DNA of 64,000 nucleotides, from positions 7,068,001-7,132,000 of the forward strand of contig JAMPIQ010000003.1 in the NCBI GenBank assembly GCA_024699855.1. Reading direction: 5' to 3'. This stretch comes from Aphelenchoides besseyi. Its lineage: Eukaryota > Nematoda > Chromadorea > Rhabditida > Aphelenchoididae. This document shows positions 44,328 through 55,134 of this stretch, piece by piece; positions within the stretch are counted from its first letter, which is position 1; every line of letters starts with the position of its first letter. Both the position numbers and the translations under genes were made by a program. The notes under the pieces are model-generated. The model made no database searches, had not been told where the DNA came from, and was given only the letters and a program-made list of their open reading frames with translations.

Positions 44328-46561
44328 ATGGATCTGATCACAACAACGCTTAATACGCTTACGACCACGTTGTCTGTGGAGGCGTTTCAGGTGTCTCATA
44401 GAAGGATTTTATTTAAATAACCTCAATTGTTTAGCATTCAATTTTTGTTTACCTGATAATTGGTGCAGTTTTGGCTTTTGTCCTTGGATTTGCTCTTGGA
44501 GCTCATGATGTAAGTTTTTGACTTACAGGTACAAACAACTCACAATCGTCAGTTTCAAACGCTGAGATTATGTCAACCGCAACAACTCTATAAAGAATAA
44601 TATTTTTGTGTTTCAGGTGGCAAACACCTTCGGTACTTCGGTGAGTGGAAGCCGACAATCAGACTTAAAGAAAAATCCATTTCAGGTTGGAAGCAAAGTT
44701 TTAACAATTCGACAAGCCTATACGTTGGCTACGTTCGTAGAAACTGCGGGTGCCATTTTAATCGGCTATAATGTGGTAAGTGAAACAATTATTGTTTGGA
44801 TCTTCAAGTCAGTCATTGGATGTAAAATAAAAAATCCGAAAAGATGGCCTTGCATTCTCTATGTTCAACAAACAAATTATGTTTCTTTGAAGGTGGATAC
44901 GATGCGTAAAGGTGTGGTGGACACGTCGATTTACGTTGGAGAAGAGAGACAATTCTTCATTGCACAGCTTGGAGTATTGTTTTCGTGTGCTCTTTGGTTG
45001 TTGATTACAACTTTTTTGGTATGCTCAAAATCAAAGAATTAACTTATTGTAAGATTTAGCGTTTACCTGTTTCAAGCTCTCATAGTATTGTTGGTTCTAC
45101 AGTCGGCTTTTCGTTGGCGTTGAAAGGTTTCGAAGGAATCAATTGGCCAATGGTATTTAAAAGTTACGTTTCGTAAATAAGCTTTTAGGTTTATCAAATC
45201 GCGTTATCGTGGGTAATCAGTCCGGCGCTATCTGGCATTATTTCTGCATTTCTTTACATTCTTGTTGATATATTGGTACTGAGACGTGAGAATCCGGTGA
45301 AAAATGGATTGATATGTCTTCCGTTTTTCTATTTCTTTTGCATGGCATTCAACACGTTCAATACCGTTTTTCAAGGCTCAAAGAGTAAGTTGAAGAAATA
45401 ACCTTTTAACAATTTGGGGGTTTTCAGTTCTTGGCATCGAAAACATATCATTCGGTTGGGCTCTGGGTATCGCATTAGCCGTGGGACTTGCTTTTGGATT
45501 GGCCGTACAATTCGTTATGCGTCCTTATTTGGTCAGATACATTAACAAAGTGGACGAGCCACCGGTGCCAACCGTGCAAAACGGTGCGAATAAGCCAATT
45601 GAGTATGACAATGGCACAACGATCAGAGATAACAAACTGAAGATTACGGAAGCATCCACGATGTCTGTAGATAAAAAACAATGTTTTGGATTGGCACCAA
45701 GAACATTCATTCATTGGCTTTTACCGTCCAGAACTCGCAAAGAGGACGTTCGATCACTTCGTTTGTTTTCCACAATCCAAGTCTTTACCGGTAGTTTTTT
45801 TAATTTCCGAAATAGCTAATCCTGATAGTTTTTTAGCGTGTTTCGCGGGTTTTGCTCACGGAGCAAATGATGTAGCGTAAGAGTTTGTTATGAGGCGAAT
45901 GTTCACATATAATAATTTAGAAACGCTATTTCTCCCGTGGCGGCAATGTTGTCTGTCTATCATGATCGTAGCGTTTTGCAAGAAAGTCCGGCTTCCATTT
46001 GGGTAATCGGAAATTATCATGTGGAATACAAGAAGAGCTTTAGATCTTTGTTTTTGGTGCTGCAGCAATTGTAATCGGATTGTGGGTTTTGGGACATCGC
46101 ATAATTGTGGTTGTCGGAGAAAAAATGACTCATATCCATCCAGCCGCTGGTTTTACTATTGAGTTTGGAGCTGCGTTTACAACGATTTTGGCTAGCAAAC
46201 TGGGATTGCCGGTGAGTTAAATGCATTTTAGCTATCCTACTCAAACTTCAATTGAGACTCAAATCAATTGACTTAGCTCAACGAGTTAAGTCAATTGTAT
46301 TCTGTTAATATTCAGTAGGATAGCTAAAATGCTTTTACACAGGTTTCAACTACTCATGGCCTGGTAAGGTACACAAATGTTATCGATATTATTAAGCCTT
46401 TTCAGATTGGATCTGTTTGTGCCGTCGGCAGCATAAAATCTGGAGGTGGAGTGAACTGGTCCATTTTCCGGGACATTGTCTTTGCTTGGATTCTGACTTT
46501 GCCGGCGACAATTGGTCTATCGGCTGCAGTCACTTATGTTCTCAAACTTCTGTTCATGTAA
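44328..46561 (+). CDS. PiT-family sodium-phosphate cotransporter (SLC20 type)
   Basis: The protein imports inorganic phosphate with sodium across the plasma membrane. The N-terminal signature [19 protein letters not shown] appears once a 45-nt in-frame intron (44641-44685) is removed. Transmembrane stretches follow ([72 protein letters not shown]), then a hydrophilic central loop (45.54-45.75 kb). The second signature [18 protein letters not shown] near 45.85-45.93 kb and GLPVSTTHGLIGS follow, then [26 protein letters not shown] is encoded by a 21-nt exon (46343-46363). Both PD001131-type signatures are intact apart from GAND to GAHD in the first. TAA is at 46559-46561. Confidence 0.93.
46212..46342 (+). 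repeat. Intron holding a nested palindrome
   Basis: In this PiT intron, 46223-46241 is a perfect 19-bp inverted match to 46314-46332, and inside it 46265-46275 pairs with 46287-46297 (11 bp). The whole could fold into a two-part hairpin. It looks like a small MITE or an RNA structure next to the 21-nt exon. Confidence 0.85.
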
Positions 46562-47216
46562 TCTCGTAATGCACCGATTTTCTATGACTTTAAAAGCTGA
46601 ACTTAACGGGTTACTTCTTGTGCTTTTGTTTTAATTGACTTAATAAATACTCTACTAATAGTTGCGAAAAAAGAGGAGTGATAGCCAGTTGAAGGAATCC
46701 TAACCACCTCATCGTAACTGCAAACTCGACGGTTTGTATTCGTTTTCCAAGAGTTTTATTATTAGATTGAGTCGTTTAAGTGAATTGAAGAGTTTGATTT
46801 GTTTTAAGGTTTAAAAGAAATGGAGTTGATTGTTGACTGTTTTAATCAAAAATCACAACTTCGCTTCTCAAACGAAATCTCTTATTACAAGATGCCAAAG
46901 ACCGTTCGGTTATAACGCTTTTCATTTGCATTTGGAACCGTTTTTAAGGCGTTCGAATGCACGATATTCAACTGAATTTAGAGGTCATTTATATATCATT
47001 TCCAACAAACTTCTTAACTACGATAATCGACACTTTTTGTCGAGATTGTTGTTGATTTTATTTTAAGATCGAAGAGTAATTGGGTTTTTCGTGTGCTTCT
47101 TAACCGATCGTTTTGGAATCATTGTTCGAATTCGCGTTAATGAAAACGGGCTACCGAACCTTTGTGATGTTTACGAGTAATTAGTCAGGTTTTCAGGGCT
47201 CTAAACATTCGTTATT
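46562..47216. other. Spacer between the PiT gene and the coiled-coil gene
   Basis: 655 bp with AATAAA near 46643 for the PiT gene. TTTTCAG just upstream (47189-47195) could be a trans-splice acceptor for the next gene. No other gene is supported. Confidence 0.45.
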
Positions 47217-47813
47217 ATGGTTCGTCATAGTCAAATCACAAAGAAGAAGCGAGAGAGTTTGGCAAAAGCACGAGAAGTTCGACGGGTAAACGAATCGTAA
47301 ACTTTTGTTTATATTCGATTTAGGAACGCCAACAAGAAGCGGCTCTTCAAAATGCACGCCAAGAATCGGTTTCACAAATCGAAAATCAAGAGCCTCAATC
47401 CTCAACTTCGACTACTCAATCGACAACCTCCCGAGTTGAAGATCGTGAACTTTCGGTAAAATTGTCCTTTTGATTTCGAATCTTTTTGGTTTTAGATTTC
47501 TGAACGAGAAAGACTTCTTGCTGAACGAGAACACGAAATTAGTCAACGGGAAGCCGAGCTAAATCAACGAGAACGCGAATTGGTTCTTGAACGGGCAGAT
47601 TACGAGCACAAGTTTATTGTTTTGCAAACTCAATCGGTCGCAAATGCTGAAAAATTCGAGCAAATGACAGAGGACTTGAAGCATTTGCAAGCACTCAATC
47701 ATCGACTTCTACGGAAACTCCAGAAATCCAACAGCGAGTTGTCAACAGACGACGAATACCAATCAAACGACCTCGACAGCTCATTCGATCCTTGTCTTTG
47801 GAGTTATGATTAA
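47217..47813 (+). CDS. Small coiled-coil protein, unrecognised
   Basis: Three exons: 47217-47286, then from about 47325 to 47458, then 47497-47813, with GT..AG junctions and one frame. The protein starts MVRHSQITKKKRESLAKARE, a basic helix, passes a Gln/Ser/Thr-rich linker, then a long charged heptad region (SERERLLAEREHEISQREAE) and ends LDSSFDPCLWSYD. About 175 residues. No signal peptide or membrane span. The basic helix followed by a coiled coil suggests a nucleic-acid or scaffold role, but no family is recognised. The TTTTCAG 22 nt before the ATG fits SL trans-splicing. Confidence 0.65.
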
Positions 47814-48318
47814 ACGAAATTGTAAACTTGGCAAACTCAAACTTGTCGTAACTTTTACTTCCAGAAACCGGAAATGTGATGAACGAAACGAATGGTTGTT
47901 ACTTTCTATCAGACGCAAAAATTTGTTGCAATTGTGTTGTCTGATGTAAAACGTGATGTGATCAGAAAAAGTATAAACTCCAACTATTGATTCTTATTGC
48001 AATGCTAAACAAACAAGTTTGCCATTAACAATAAGTTTATCTACAAGGTTAAATTGAATAGAAAAGTATATGTACCTGGTTTGAATGTTTGACTGAAACA
48101 CAATTCGGGTTTGCTCTATTAACTGAAATACTAAAGGCCATTTGACACTTGAGTTGACTCAACACGATTATTGCTATCAACAAAATGCTATGAGGTTGGA
48201 ATTATACACACTGGTTGGATAAAAGAAGAGACCGGAGCGTATTGATTTCTGCTTAAACAAACGGAATCGGTTAGCAAACCAAAGGGGCTTACGATTACAA
48301 ATTTAAAGGTTACTTAAA
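47814..48318. other. Convergent spacer before ANKRD13
   Basis: 505 bp containing the 3' ends of two convergent genes. AT-rich with no gene or repeat recognised. Confidence 0.45.
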
Positions 48319-50044
48319 CTAAAGATTGAATCGTCGAACGGAATCCTCGGTGTAACTGCGTGGTACAATGAACATACGCTCCGTGAGATCATCTCGCCAT
48401 TCAAACTTCCGAAATGTGATTTGAGCAGAAAGAGTTGCAAAAAGTGGAAATTCTAAAACAACAATCGTCTGTCGATCGTCTGTATTCGCTGTACATACCG
48501 AGCATAACTGGAAAGCCGGGCGGCAATTTTCTATCGATGAAGTTTCGAAGTTTGTTGATGCGACGTGACACCGGCGCTACAACCTCCAATGCATCGACCA
48601 GCAAGTTTACACTTAATGGAAATTCTTTACTCTAGAAATAACAAACAAGATTCGAACTTTCAACTCATTTCTTACCATTGCCACCATTGCTGTGTATGTT
48701 TTCGTGTTCGTTTTGACCAATGGCTCTCGACCTAATGGAACAGGATCGACGGAGGAAATGTATTCTTCGAACGAAATTTGTTGTTTCGTCGGAGGTGGCA
48801 ACGATTCTCGTTGTTTGGACCACTGAATTTGGCTGATCAACAGTTTCCAGAATTGTTCGAACTCACATTCATTTCTTCTTCGTCAACAACGTGCCCTTTC
48901 GAAAACATGTTCATAATCGACTTATTCTTTTTCACATCTTCTGCTGTCAAATGTTCGCGGCGTTTTTTCGTAATCAAATTCAGATTTTGGACTTCAAAAA
49001 AGTCCGAAGCATAACCGCAAACCTCTTCCTAAATGAACGATTTGACGTAGTGGTTTAATAGGAACTCACTGTGCGATCTTGTCGAAAGATCCAACCGGAA
49101 CGCGCTCGATTGAACGTGATTGGCTTTGTAGACATTCGAGCATCGACAACATCAGCAGACTAAAACAAATTGAACAGTCACTAAGTCGTTACCTACCATC
49201 ATAACATCGACTTCTTCTTCGATTTGTTTCGAATTCCAATTCGATTTTAGTTGACAAAAAGTGCGTCGTTTGTTGTCCAAAACCACAGACTGTCGATCAG
49301 ATGGTAACTCGGGGTTAAAAAGAAAGGAAACGTCTCCACGCTCCCACGACTTATCGCTCATATTCAATAGAGTGGTGTCCATTCGCAAAGCACATCCCTT
49401 CTTATAAATTCGACAGACATCCGAAGGTAACATTCGAGATAGAAGTGGCACTGTTAACAATAAAAATAAACAGACGAACAAAATAAATTTACCCCAGGAA
49501 TGAAAGTTCCATTTGAATTCGAGATAGAAATCATCCACTTCGTTGAGCATTTTTATCAAATGAGGTTTCCGTTGACTTAACGATTCTTGTGCTTGGGAAC
49601 GTGCGTGTTTGAGCATCACCGTAACTAAATTCTCCAATCATCAGGTAAACAAACGACTACTCACTTATTTCTCTGTCGCCATAGCTGATTGCTTCAACCA
49701 TGGGACTCCAACCGTCATTGTTTTTCACACGCACCGATGCACCGGCGTTCAATAACATCAGGATTATGTCTATAAAACCAAATTACAACAAGCAGTTTAC
49801 CACAAACCTTTGTATCCGAGTTCAATTGCAATATGCAATGGCGTGTCTCCCGCAGCATTTTGTTTGGAAACGTCGATTTTCCCTAAAACAAAAACACCTT
49901 TCAATGTAAACAAAATCAATTACCATTCTGCAGCAGATGTCTAACTGTTGAAATGTCATTCTCGAAAACGGCTCGATGAAGTGGATAGTCTTTGGGCTCG
50001 ATTGATACTACCGTCGCCTCATCCGCGTATTCAAAGCCATTCAT
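48319..50044 (-). CDS. ANKRD13: ANKRD13-family ankyrin-repeat protein
   Basis: From ATG 50044 (MNGFEYADEATVVS) come ankyrin repeats (DYPLHRAVFENDISTVRHLLQNG, NAAGDTPLHIAIELGYKDII, NNDGWSPMVEAISYGDREI). The GPCR-chaperone/ANKRD13 domain follows: FYLEFKWNFHSWVPLLSRMLPSD, CALRMDTTLLNMSDKSWERG and RTFCQLK. A variable stretch leads to DALEVVAPVSRRINKLRNFI, RKLPPGFPVMLEFPLFATLSAQITF and ERMFIVPRSYTEDSV, with TAG at 48319-48321. Order and length fit ANKRD13 proteins, which in vertebrates bind ubiquitinated cargo on endosomes; UIM motifs were not seen. About nine exons with short introns. An in-frame extension upstream of 50044 exists, so an earlier exon is possible. It lies 410 bp downstream of the ACTL-1-like gene on the same strand. 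Confidence 0.9.
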
Positions 50045-50453
50045 AACCCACGAAGCAGAGTTGGATCTTAAAAGAGTTGTGATCGAAAAATCGAGCGCGT
50101 AAACGAAGCGAAAAGACGAACGTTAACGGTCGCAGCAGTAAAATGACGTTAATCAAACAACCATCTCGCACATAAAAAGGAAACAACCGGAGGGTGCAAC
50201 ACGTGAAAACGAACGAGAATTAAAAAACGATGAGAAAATTGCGAAAAGCGAAGAGAAGATTAAACAAGGAAAAACATTTTCGTCCAATTTGCTCGTCAAC
50301 TCATCCAACTTTTCATTGGACTGATAGTTTTTTCCGAGCAGTTTCATTGCAACGTGTGAGGATTGGATAGATAAGAAAGACAAGTCAGCCAAACGATTGG
50401 TATTTTCAACGTTAGAACGCATTGAATTCACATCCACAAGATGAATGAAGAGT
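50045..50453. other. Intercistronic region between the ACTL-1-like gene and ANKRD13
   Basis: 409 bp. An AATAAA (minus strand, near 50450) follows the ACTL-1-like stop. A 111-codon minus-strand frame overlaps it, but its C-terminus is low-complexity Phe/Ser and I do not accept it as a gene. Confidence 0.45.
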
Positions 50454-51518
50454 TTATTTCGATTCAAATAGCCGTTCACCGATCTCATTTCGTTGTTCGG
50501 GAAACAGATAAAACAACGTGTTTGACGCCCAACCCAATGGTATGTACTTGTGATCGGACGAGCAGAGAAGAATCACACGGAAACGCAAATTTCTACCCTC
50601 TTTCAAGTACTCCTGCTCCATGAACTGATGCAGAAAACGTTTTAATCTTAGTCGCCCATCAGACGTTTCGGCTTTTGAATGACAAACTTCTTCGTAGGCT
50701 TCAGATGCCACCAAAACAATTTGACGTGCTTGATGAAAATGCGCCTTCAAAACACCGTGCATATCGCTTTCGTCCAAACAATCGTTTATGTCCACAACAT
50801 CCGTAGCACTCGACTCGCCCCATTTCTTCAGATTTGCAAAAAGTGTTTTGTACGATTTACGTTTCAGTTTATCGCCGGGTACTTCGTGATGAGTGAGCAG
50901 AATGAAACGTTTTGGTGGAAGGATTGGTTGCGAGCGGCTAGACCGAATGTTGAGTTGGTCGATTGTTGAGTCGAACGTCGATGTGTGGTTAATAGCATTT
51001 GTATCAAACATGTTCGGAGACAGTGGACGCGTATTGGAAAGATGAACTGCTCTTTCGTTCTTATTCAATGGACGTATATTTTGCAAGTGCGGTTTTAGAG
51101 CAATTAAAACGTCCAAACGACGAGCATCCTTAATGGCCAATAGAAGAGAGTTGAAAGAATGGTTACGATAAGCTCGTAATATTGACTGAGTTGCATAAGG
51201 AGAGGATCGAAGAGTCGCAATCTCGTCTAATGACGAGCCAAGACACATTGCAACATATTCCCAATTTCGCATAGTTCCAACGGCCGGAGAGTTTAAACGC
51301 TGTTGAAGAACTTGAAGAACAGGTCCCGGAAGATCGGCAATAAGAATATTTGCGTCAACATTCATACACAATCCACTGGTTGTTGGTTCGTCGATCATAT
51401 CGAAAAAACTGACTCCGGAATTTGAAACCTGATCGTATTTCGTATCGTCTTCATCGAGGCATATTGTCAACGAGATAGTGTTTGCTGCATCGTCGTCAAG
51501 ATCTTCAGTCGATCCCAT
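50454..51518 (-). CDS. actl-1: Death-domain + SEFIR adaptor, ACTL-1/Act1-like
   Basis: A single uninterrupted frame of 354 residues from MGSTEDLDDDA (51518). An acidic N-terminus precedes a death-domain-like region (LQQRLNSPAVGTMRNWEYVA, LAIKDARRLDVLIALK; about residues 75-145). A SEFIR domain (about 195-354) follows: KRFILLTHHEV, LFANLKKWGESSATDVVDIN, ARQIVLVASEAYEEV, LRFRVILLCSSDHKYIP. In C. elegans ACTL-1 carries this pair and links the IL-17 receptors ILCR-1/2 to PIK-1 and NFKI-1. Absence of introns is odd beside intron-rich neighbours. The Met at 51554 is in frame, but 51518 begins the acidic N-terminus better. Identification is by domain pair and recall of the family. Confidence 0.78.
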   Translation of the reverse strand: MGSTEDLDDDAANTISLTICLDEDDTKYDQVSNSGVSFFDMIDEPTTSGLCMNVDANILIADLPGPVLQVLQQRLNSPAVGTMRNWEYVAMCLGSSLDEIATLRSSPYATQSILRAYRNHSFNSLLLAIKDARRLDVLIALKPHLQNIRPLNKNERAVHLSNTRPLSPNMFDTNAINHTSTFDSTIDQLNIRSSRSQPILPPKRFILLTHHEVPGDKLKRKSYKTLFANLKKWGESSATDVVDINDCLDESDMHGVLKAHFHQARQIVLVASEAYEEVCHSKAETSDGRLRLKRFLHQFMEQEYLKEGRNLRFRVILLCSSDHKYIPLGWASNTLFYLFPEQRNEIGERLFESK

Positions 51519-52024
51519 TTCTAAACTACGCCACCGTAAGATCACAACCGACAAATCTTCAAAAGTATGTTGTAGACCAACTGACTACGTAGACGCAGAA
51601 AAATACGCTTCAGAAAAATGTATTTATTTACGTTAACAGAAGATCATAAATTCACGCAAAGAAAACAGTTCGGTCGAGCTACATGAGAACTTAAAGTAAA
51701 AAACAAACGACTGATTTTGCGTATGAAAATATTCAATTCTTTTTGTCAATTACATTTTGGCTTATGAACAAGAAACAATGATCAGAAGAAGTTTGGCTGA
51801 CGAATATGCAAAACAGTCGCCGTGGAAATTTAAAGACTTAAAAGCACCAAACAAACGGGTGCATCACATTTCGTTTTATAAGTTTGCCCCGCTTGCGAAA
51901 AAACCCTATGGATTTTGTGAGAAATACAGAGGCATTTAAACAAAAGAAATAGAAAGACCGCAAAGTTAAAAACAACACAAAGTTTACCGTTTACACAGAC
52001 AAAATAAAGAAGACAAGTTGTTAT
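51519..52024. other. Spacer between FAF1 and the ACTL-1-like gene
   Basis: 506 bp containing the FAF1 3' end (AATAAA on the minus strand near 52006) and the ACTL-1-like promoter or trans-splice region. A 60-codon plus-strand frame begins with TTG and is not supported. Confidence 0.45.
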
Positions 52025-53409
52025 TTACTTTTCGTCGATTGTGATCGTTTCACGTCGCGGCCAAGCCAATTGGGCAAAGGATTGAGAGGCGTCGAGGGTT
52101 GTGACATCACGACGCGGATAGTCAGAAGTCCTAAGATTGCAGTTATTTGGATATCAAGAATAACTACTTACATAACGCGATGGTTGGCAACCTCGTAGCC
52201 CAACGATTCCACGTACTTCAACAGAAAGTCCACGGATTCGCTGAACCGAAATCGACGATGCTTCTTTTCGCCATTCGGAAAACGAATAAGAAGCATGATC
52301 GCATTCGGATCGTTTTCTGCCGGTTCCGATGGCAAAGTCGAAGCGATTTCAGCTTGACGTTGGAGTTGTTGTTCCAAACGTCGTTGTTCTGCTTCTTGAT
52401 CACGCCTGTGAATATAATTTATACCTTTTTTACTTCAATTAAAACCTACATCTCTTGTTCTCGTTGTCGAGTTTGTTCTTCTTGACGTGCACGATCGATG
52501 GCCAGCGACTTTTCGTATTCGCTTACTTGTTCCTGGCGAATTTGCTCGCGTTCTAAGCGATTTTGCTCTTCAGCCACATCTCGATTCTTGATCTCTTGGA
52601 ATTTGTCCAAGCTCGTTAACAATTTATCCATCACTTTGTCAACATCGTCAGATCCTAGAACCGAACTCTCTGTCGTTGACTTAAAATCAATGGTTACCTC
52701 TAATGGGTGGAACGTCGACATCATATTTCGTACGGTCTTTAAGGACGACGAGGATGACCGGAAACTCATCCGGTTTCGTGATCATTTTCACTACATCCTT
52801 TACCGTTGTTAGGTTGTTCTCCACGAGCCACTCGTACAATTTCGATCTATTGTCCTGCATCGACATGTCCCATGGCCAAAGGATGAATTGTTGATTCAGA
52901 AGCGAGGTAATCGCATCCGAACAAAGAACCTAAGGTAAAAACAATATAAACAATCGTCGTAGTTCCACAAACCTGTTGCGTGAAAATATTTGCCGCAATC
53001 GATTCGTCGTGGTGCAAATAGATGGCTAACGGTTTTTGCTCCATCACCGCTTGACGAGTCGTGATTCCAAACGCCTCGTTCAACGACTCGCGTAGCGATG
53101 TCGATTGAAAACGCGGATGAAGACCACCGTAACTAAAATAGTCGAGCATTTGAATTGGCGAAAAAGTAAAACATACCGCGACTCGAAAACCGCTCCGAAG
53201 TTTTGAAGCGCTTCATTGACCGATGAGAAGTCCGTTGGAATCAACGGCAAATGATCCATCGTATTGTGCGACGACAACAGATTATGGAATCCGTTTTGTT
53301 CTTCGGACGTTATCGACGATGCATCGTCGAAGTTGTAATCGTAGCTGCTGCTGTCCGGATTATCGTTCTCGTGGTCCGAAGAGTCGTTGTTGCGATCGTG
53401 ACCGTCCAT
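52025..53409 (-). CDS. ubxn-3: FAF1-like UBX-domain protein (UBXN-3)
   Basis: ATG 53409 starts an acidic Asp/Asn/Ser-rich N-terminus (MDGHDRNNDSSDHEND). The UAS thioredoxin-like domain follows: YGGLHPRFQSTSLRESLNEA, KPLAIYLHHDESIAANIF and CSDAITSLLNQQFILWPWDM. Next come a charged Glu/Arg/Gln coiled coil (RLEREQIRQEQVSEYEK) and a C-terminal UBX domain (IMLLIRFPNGEKKHRRFRFS, FLLKYVESLGYEV, LDASQSFAQLAWPRRETIT), TAA at 52025. FAF1/UBXN-3 is a p97/CDC-48 cofactor that helps unload ubiquitinated substrates, for example from replication forks. An N-terminal UBA or ubiquitin-like part is not visible, so the protein is shorter than vertebrate FAF1. It is divergent from the NFRKB-like gene, 240 bp between starts. 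Confidence 0.9.
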
Positions 53410-53649
53410 TTCAATTAAATTCGAACGAAATCTAAAAATAAATCTTTTATTCACTCAATTTCAATACGAAAACAACATCAGACGGAAATCATCACTCGTC
53501 GGAAACTCCGGAAAGCAATTGACGCTGCGTGATGACTTCAACGCGACAAAGTGCCGCCATTTCGACTTTTCGTGTTGAGATCGATGTTTTTGGCGTTTTC
53601 ATTCAACAGCTTCTGAGCTCGCTTTGTTTTGTGGTTATCGAGTTGAAGA
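53410..53649. promoter_or_regulatory. Bidirectional promoter region, FAF1 / NFRKB-like
   Basis: 240 bp between two opposed start codons of conserved genes. No binding motif is claimed; the arrangement alone implies shared regulatory DNA. Confidence 0.6.
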
Positions 53650-55134
53650 AATGGACTTCACGAAAGTAAACGGTAAGTTGAGTTCGAAAATTGAGTTTAA
53701 TTTTTATGCCTAGGGCACGCAGTTCCCGGTTCGTCTCAACAACAAAATGGCGTGGAAATGGAGCCCATGCGTTCTACGACTTCGATGAGTACCGAATCAG
53801 TTTCTTCGGTCGATTTCTCAAGTAACGGTCTTCTTTGTTTCAGAATGCAAATTTCAAGTTTTAGATTTCAAATCGCCAACTCCCAGTGTTTCTCCCCAAC
53901 CACCAGAAAAACGAGAGTTGTTGTTGCACAATGAATTTATTGAAGTTCCTCACAAGTTATTCAAAACGGTATGCTTATTTCAATTTGAGTTTTCATTCCG
54001 AATTTCAGGAAGAATTCTTTCGTTCAGTTTTGACAAAAGAAGCATTCTATTCGCTGTCCGAAGCCTCTCGAACGCGTCTAATAAAGGTAACCATTTTAAA
54101 GCATTTAGTCATTGGGTGTTTAGAACAACTTGTCTCCTGAAATGTCTGCGAATTTGGACGACACTTTGGATTACATTTTCGGCAAAGACCCAAGTCACGG
54201 CTTTCTGCCTCCAATGACCACTGTTTTCAAGCGCTTTCAAGGTCTGCTATCACTTTTTAATTCTCAGTTTTTTTTTGTTTAGCGGGCTTCTACAATCGAC
54301 CTCACACTTCAGATTCGACACAACTCCGAGATTTTCATCGTGTTCTTCACAACCACTTCATTCGCAATCATCATATGCGTCTTTTACGACAATTGGTTAA
54401 GAACAGACACGTGAGTTTCCTCTTTATTTCAATTCTTACATTAAAATTTTAGGAGATTCTGGAGAATGCTTGCCAATCGGGTGCATCGGAAAAAAACATC
54501 GTTGCCAAAAGTCGAAAATCGAAACGCAAGTTTTTAAAAGAACAAAAACTGAAGAAAAGATCGAAAAAACGGTTTGCCATGTGAGTTAAAAGGTGAACGA
54601 TTTCTCGTAACTAACTTGTCTAGGATGTTAAATCACGTGAACGAAGTTGTGGGTGTCGATATGCCGTCTTCTGATGAATCGGGTTTGTTATTCAAAAATG
54701 GAAGTAACAAAGTTAGAATTTCAGAAGCAGAAGACACAAAATTACCTCTTCAAATTCTCGAATCTGATCGCGAAAGTACACTCTACGATCCGAAATTCGG
54801 ACGTGCGGATTTAGATCTTCACCAGCCAACCGAGCTGTCGAACGTTCAGACACTTCTGAAACAGTACAAACATCTTCGAGAAGTGAATCCGGTAAGATAG
54901 AATTTTAGAATATAAGTGAATAGCTTCTAGGATTGTCCGAGTTTGGATATTGATGGAATAACCTTGGAAGAAGTTTATGAACGGGTTGGGTTGTCCTATC
55001 AATCCGAGAAGAATTACGCGCTCTATCGAAAGCAGTTGGTCGAAGAACAAGCAGCTGAACAATCGAAAACAACAGTTCAAGAATCAGAAGTTAAGATCGA
55101 ACCACAATACGCCGACGAAGTTCAAGTCCAATAA
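53650..55134 (+). CDS. NFRKB-like protein (INO80 complex subunit, DEUBAD-type N-terminus)
   Basis: ATG 53650 (MDFTKVN) joins through a short intron to GHAVPGSSQQQ. A Ser-rich start is followed by LLLHNEFIEVPHKLF and EEFFRSVLTKEAFYSLSEAS, resembling the DEUBAD start of NFRKB. Then come DDTLDYIFGKDPSHGF, FKRFQAGFYNRPH and DFHRVLHNHFIRNHHMRLLRQL, which follow the NFRKB order (gene-body helices, FxxGYFxPEV-like, HRLLKQILxSRxELL-like). A basic stretch (KRKFLKEQKLKKRSKKRF) precedes an acidic middle and C-terminus, TAA at 55132-55134. In mammals NFRKB binds UCH37 and INO80. It is much shorter than vertebrate NFRKB, as if only the N-terminal part is kept. Nine or so exons. Similarity is judged by eye. 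Confidence 0.62.

Noticed and set aside
50153..50488. 111-codon frame after the ACTL-1-like gene
   Set aside because: Overlaps the end of that gene, includes its likely AATAAA, and degenerates to Phe/Ser-rich sequence.
51757..51939. 60-codon plus-strand frame between the FAF1 and ACTL-1-like genes
   Set aside because: Begins with TTG, has no motif and lies in a 3' flank/promoter spacer.
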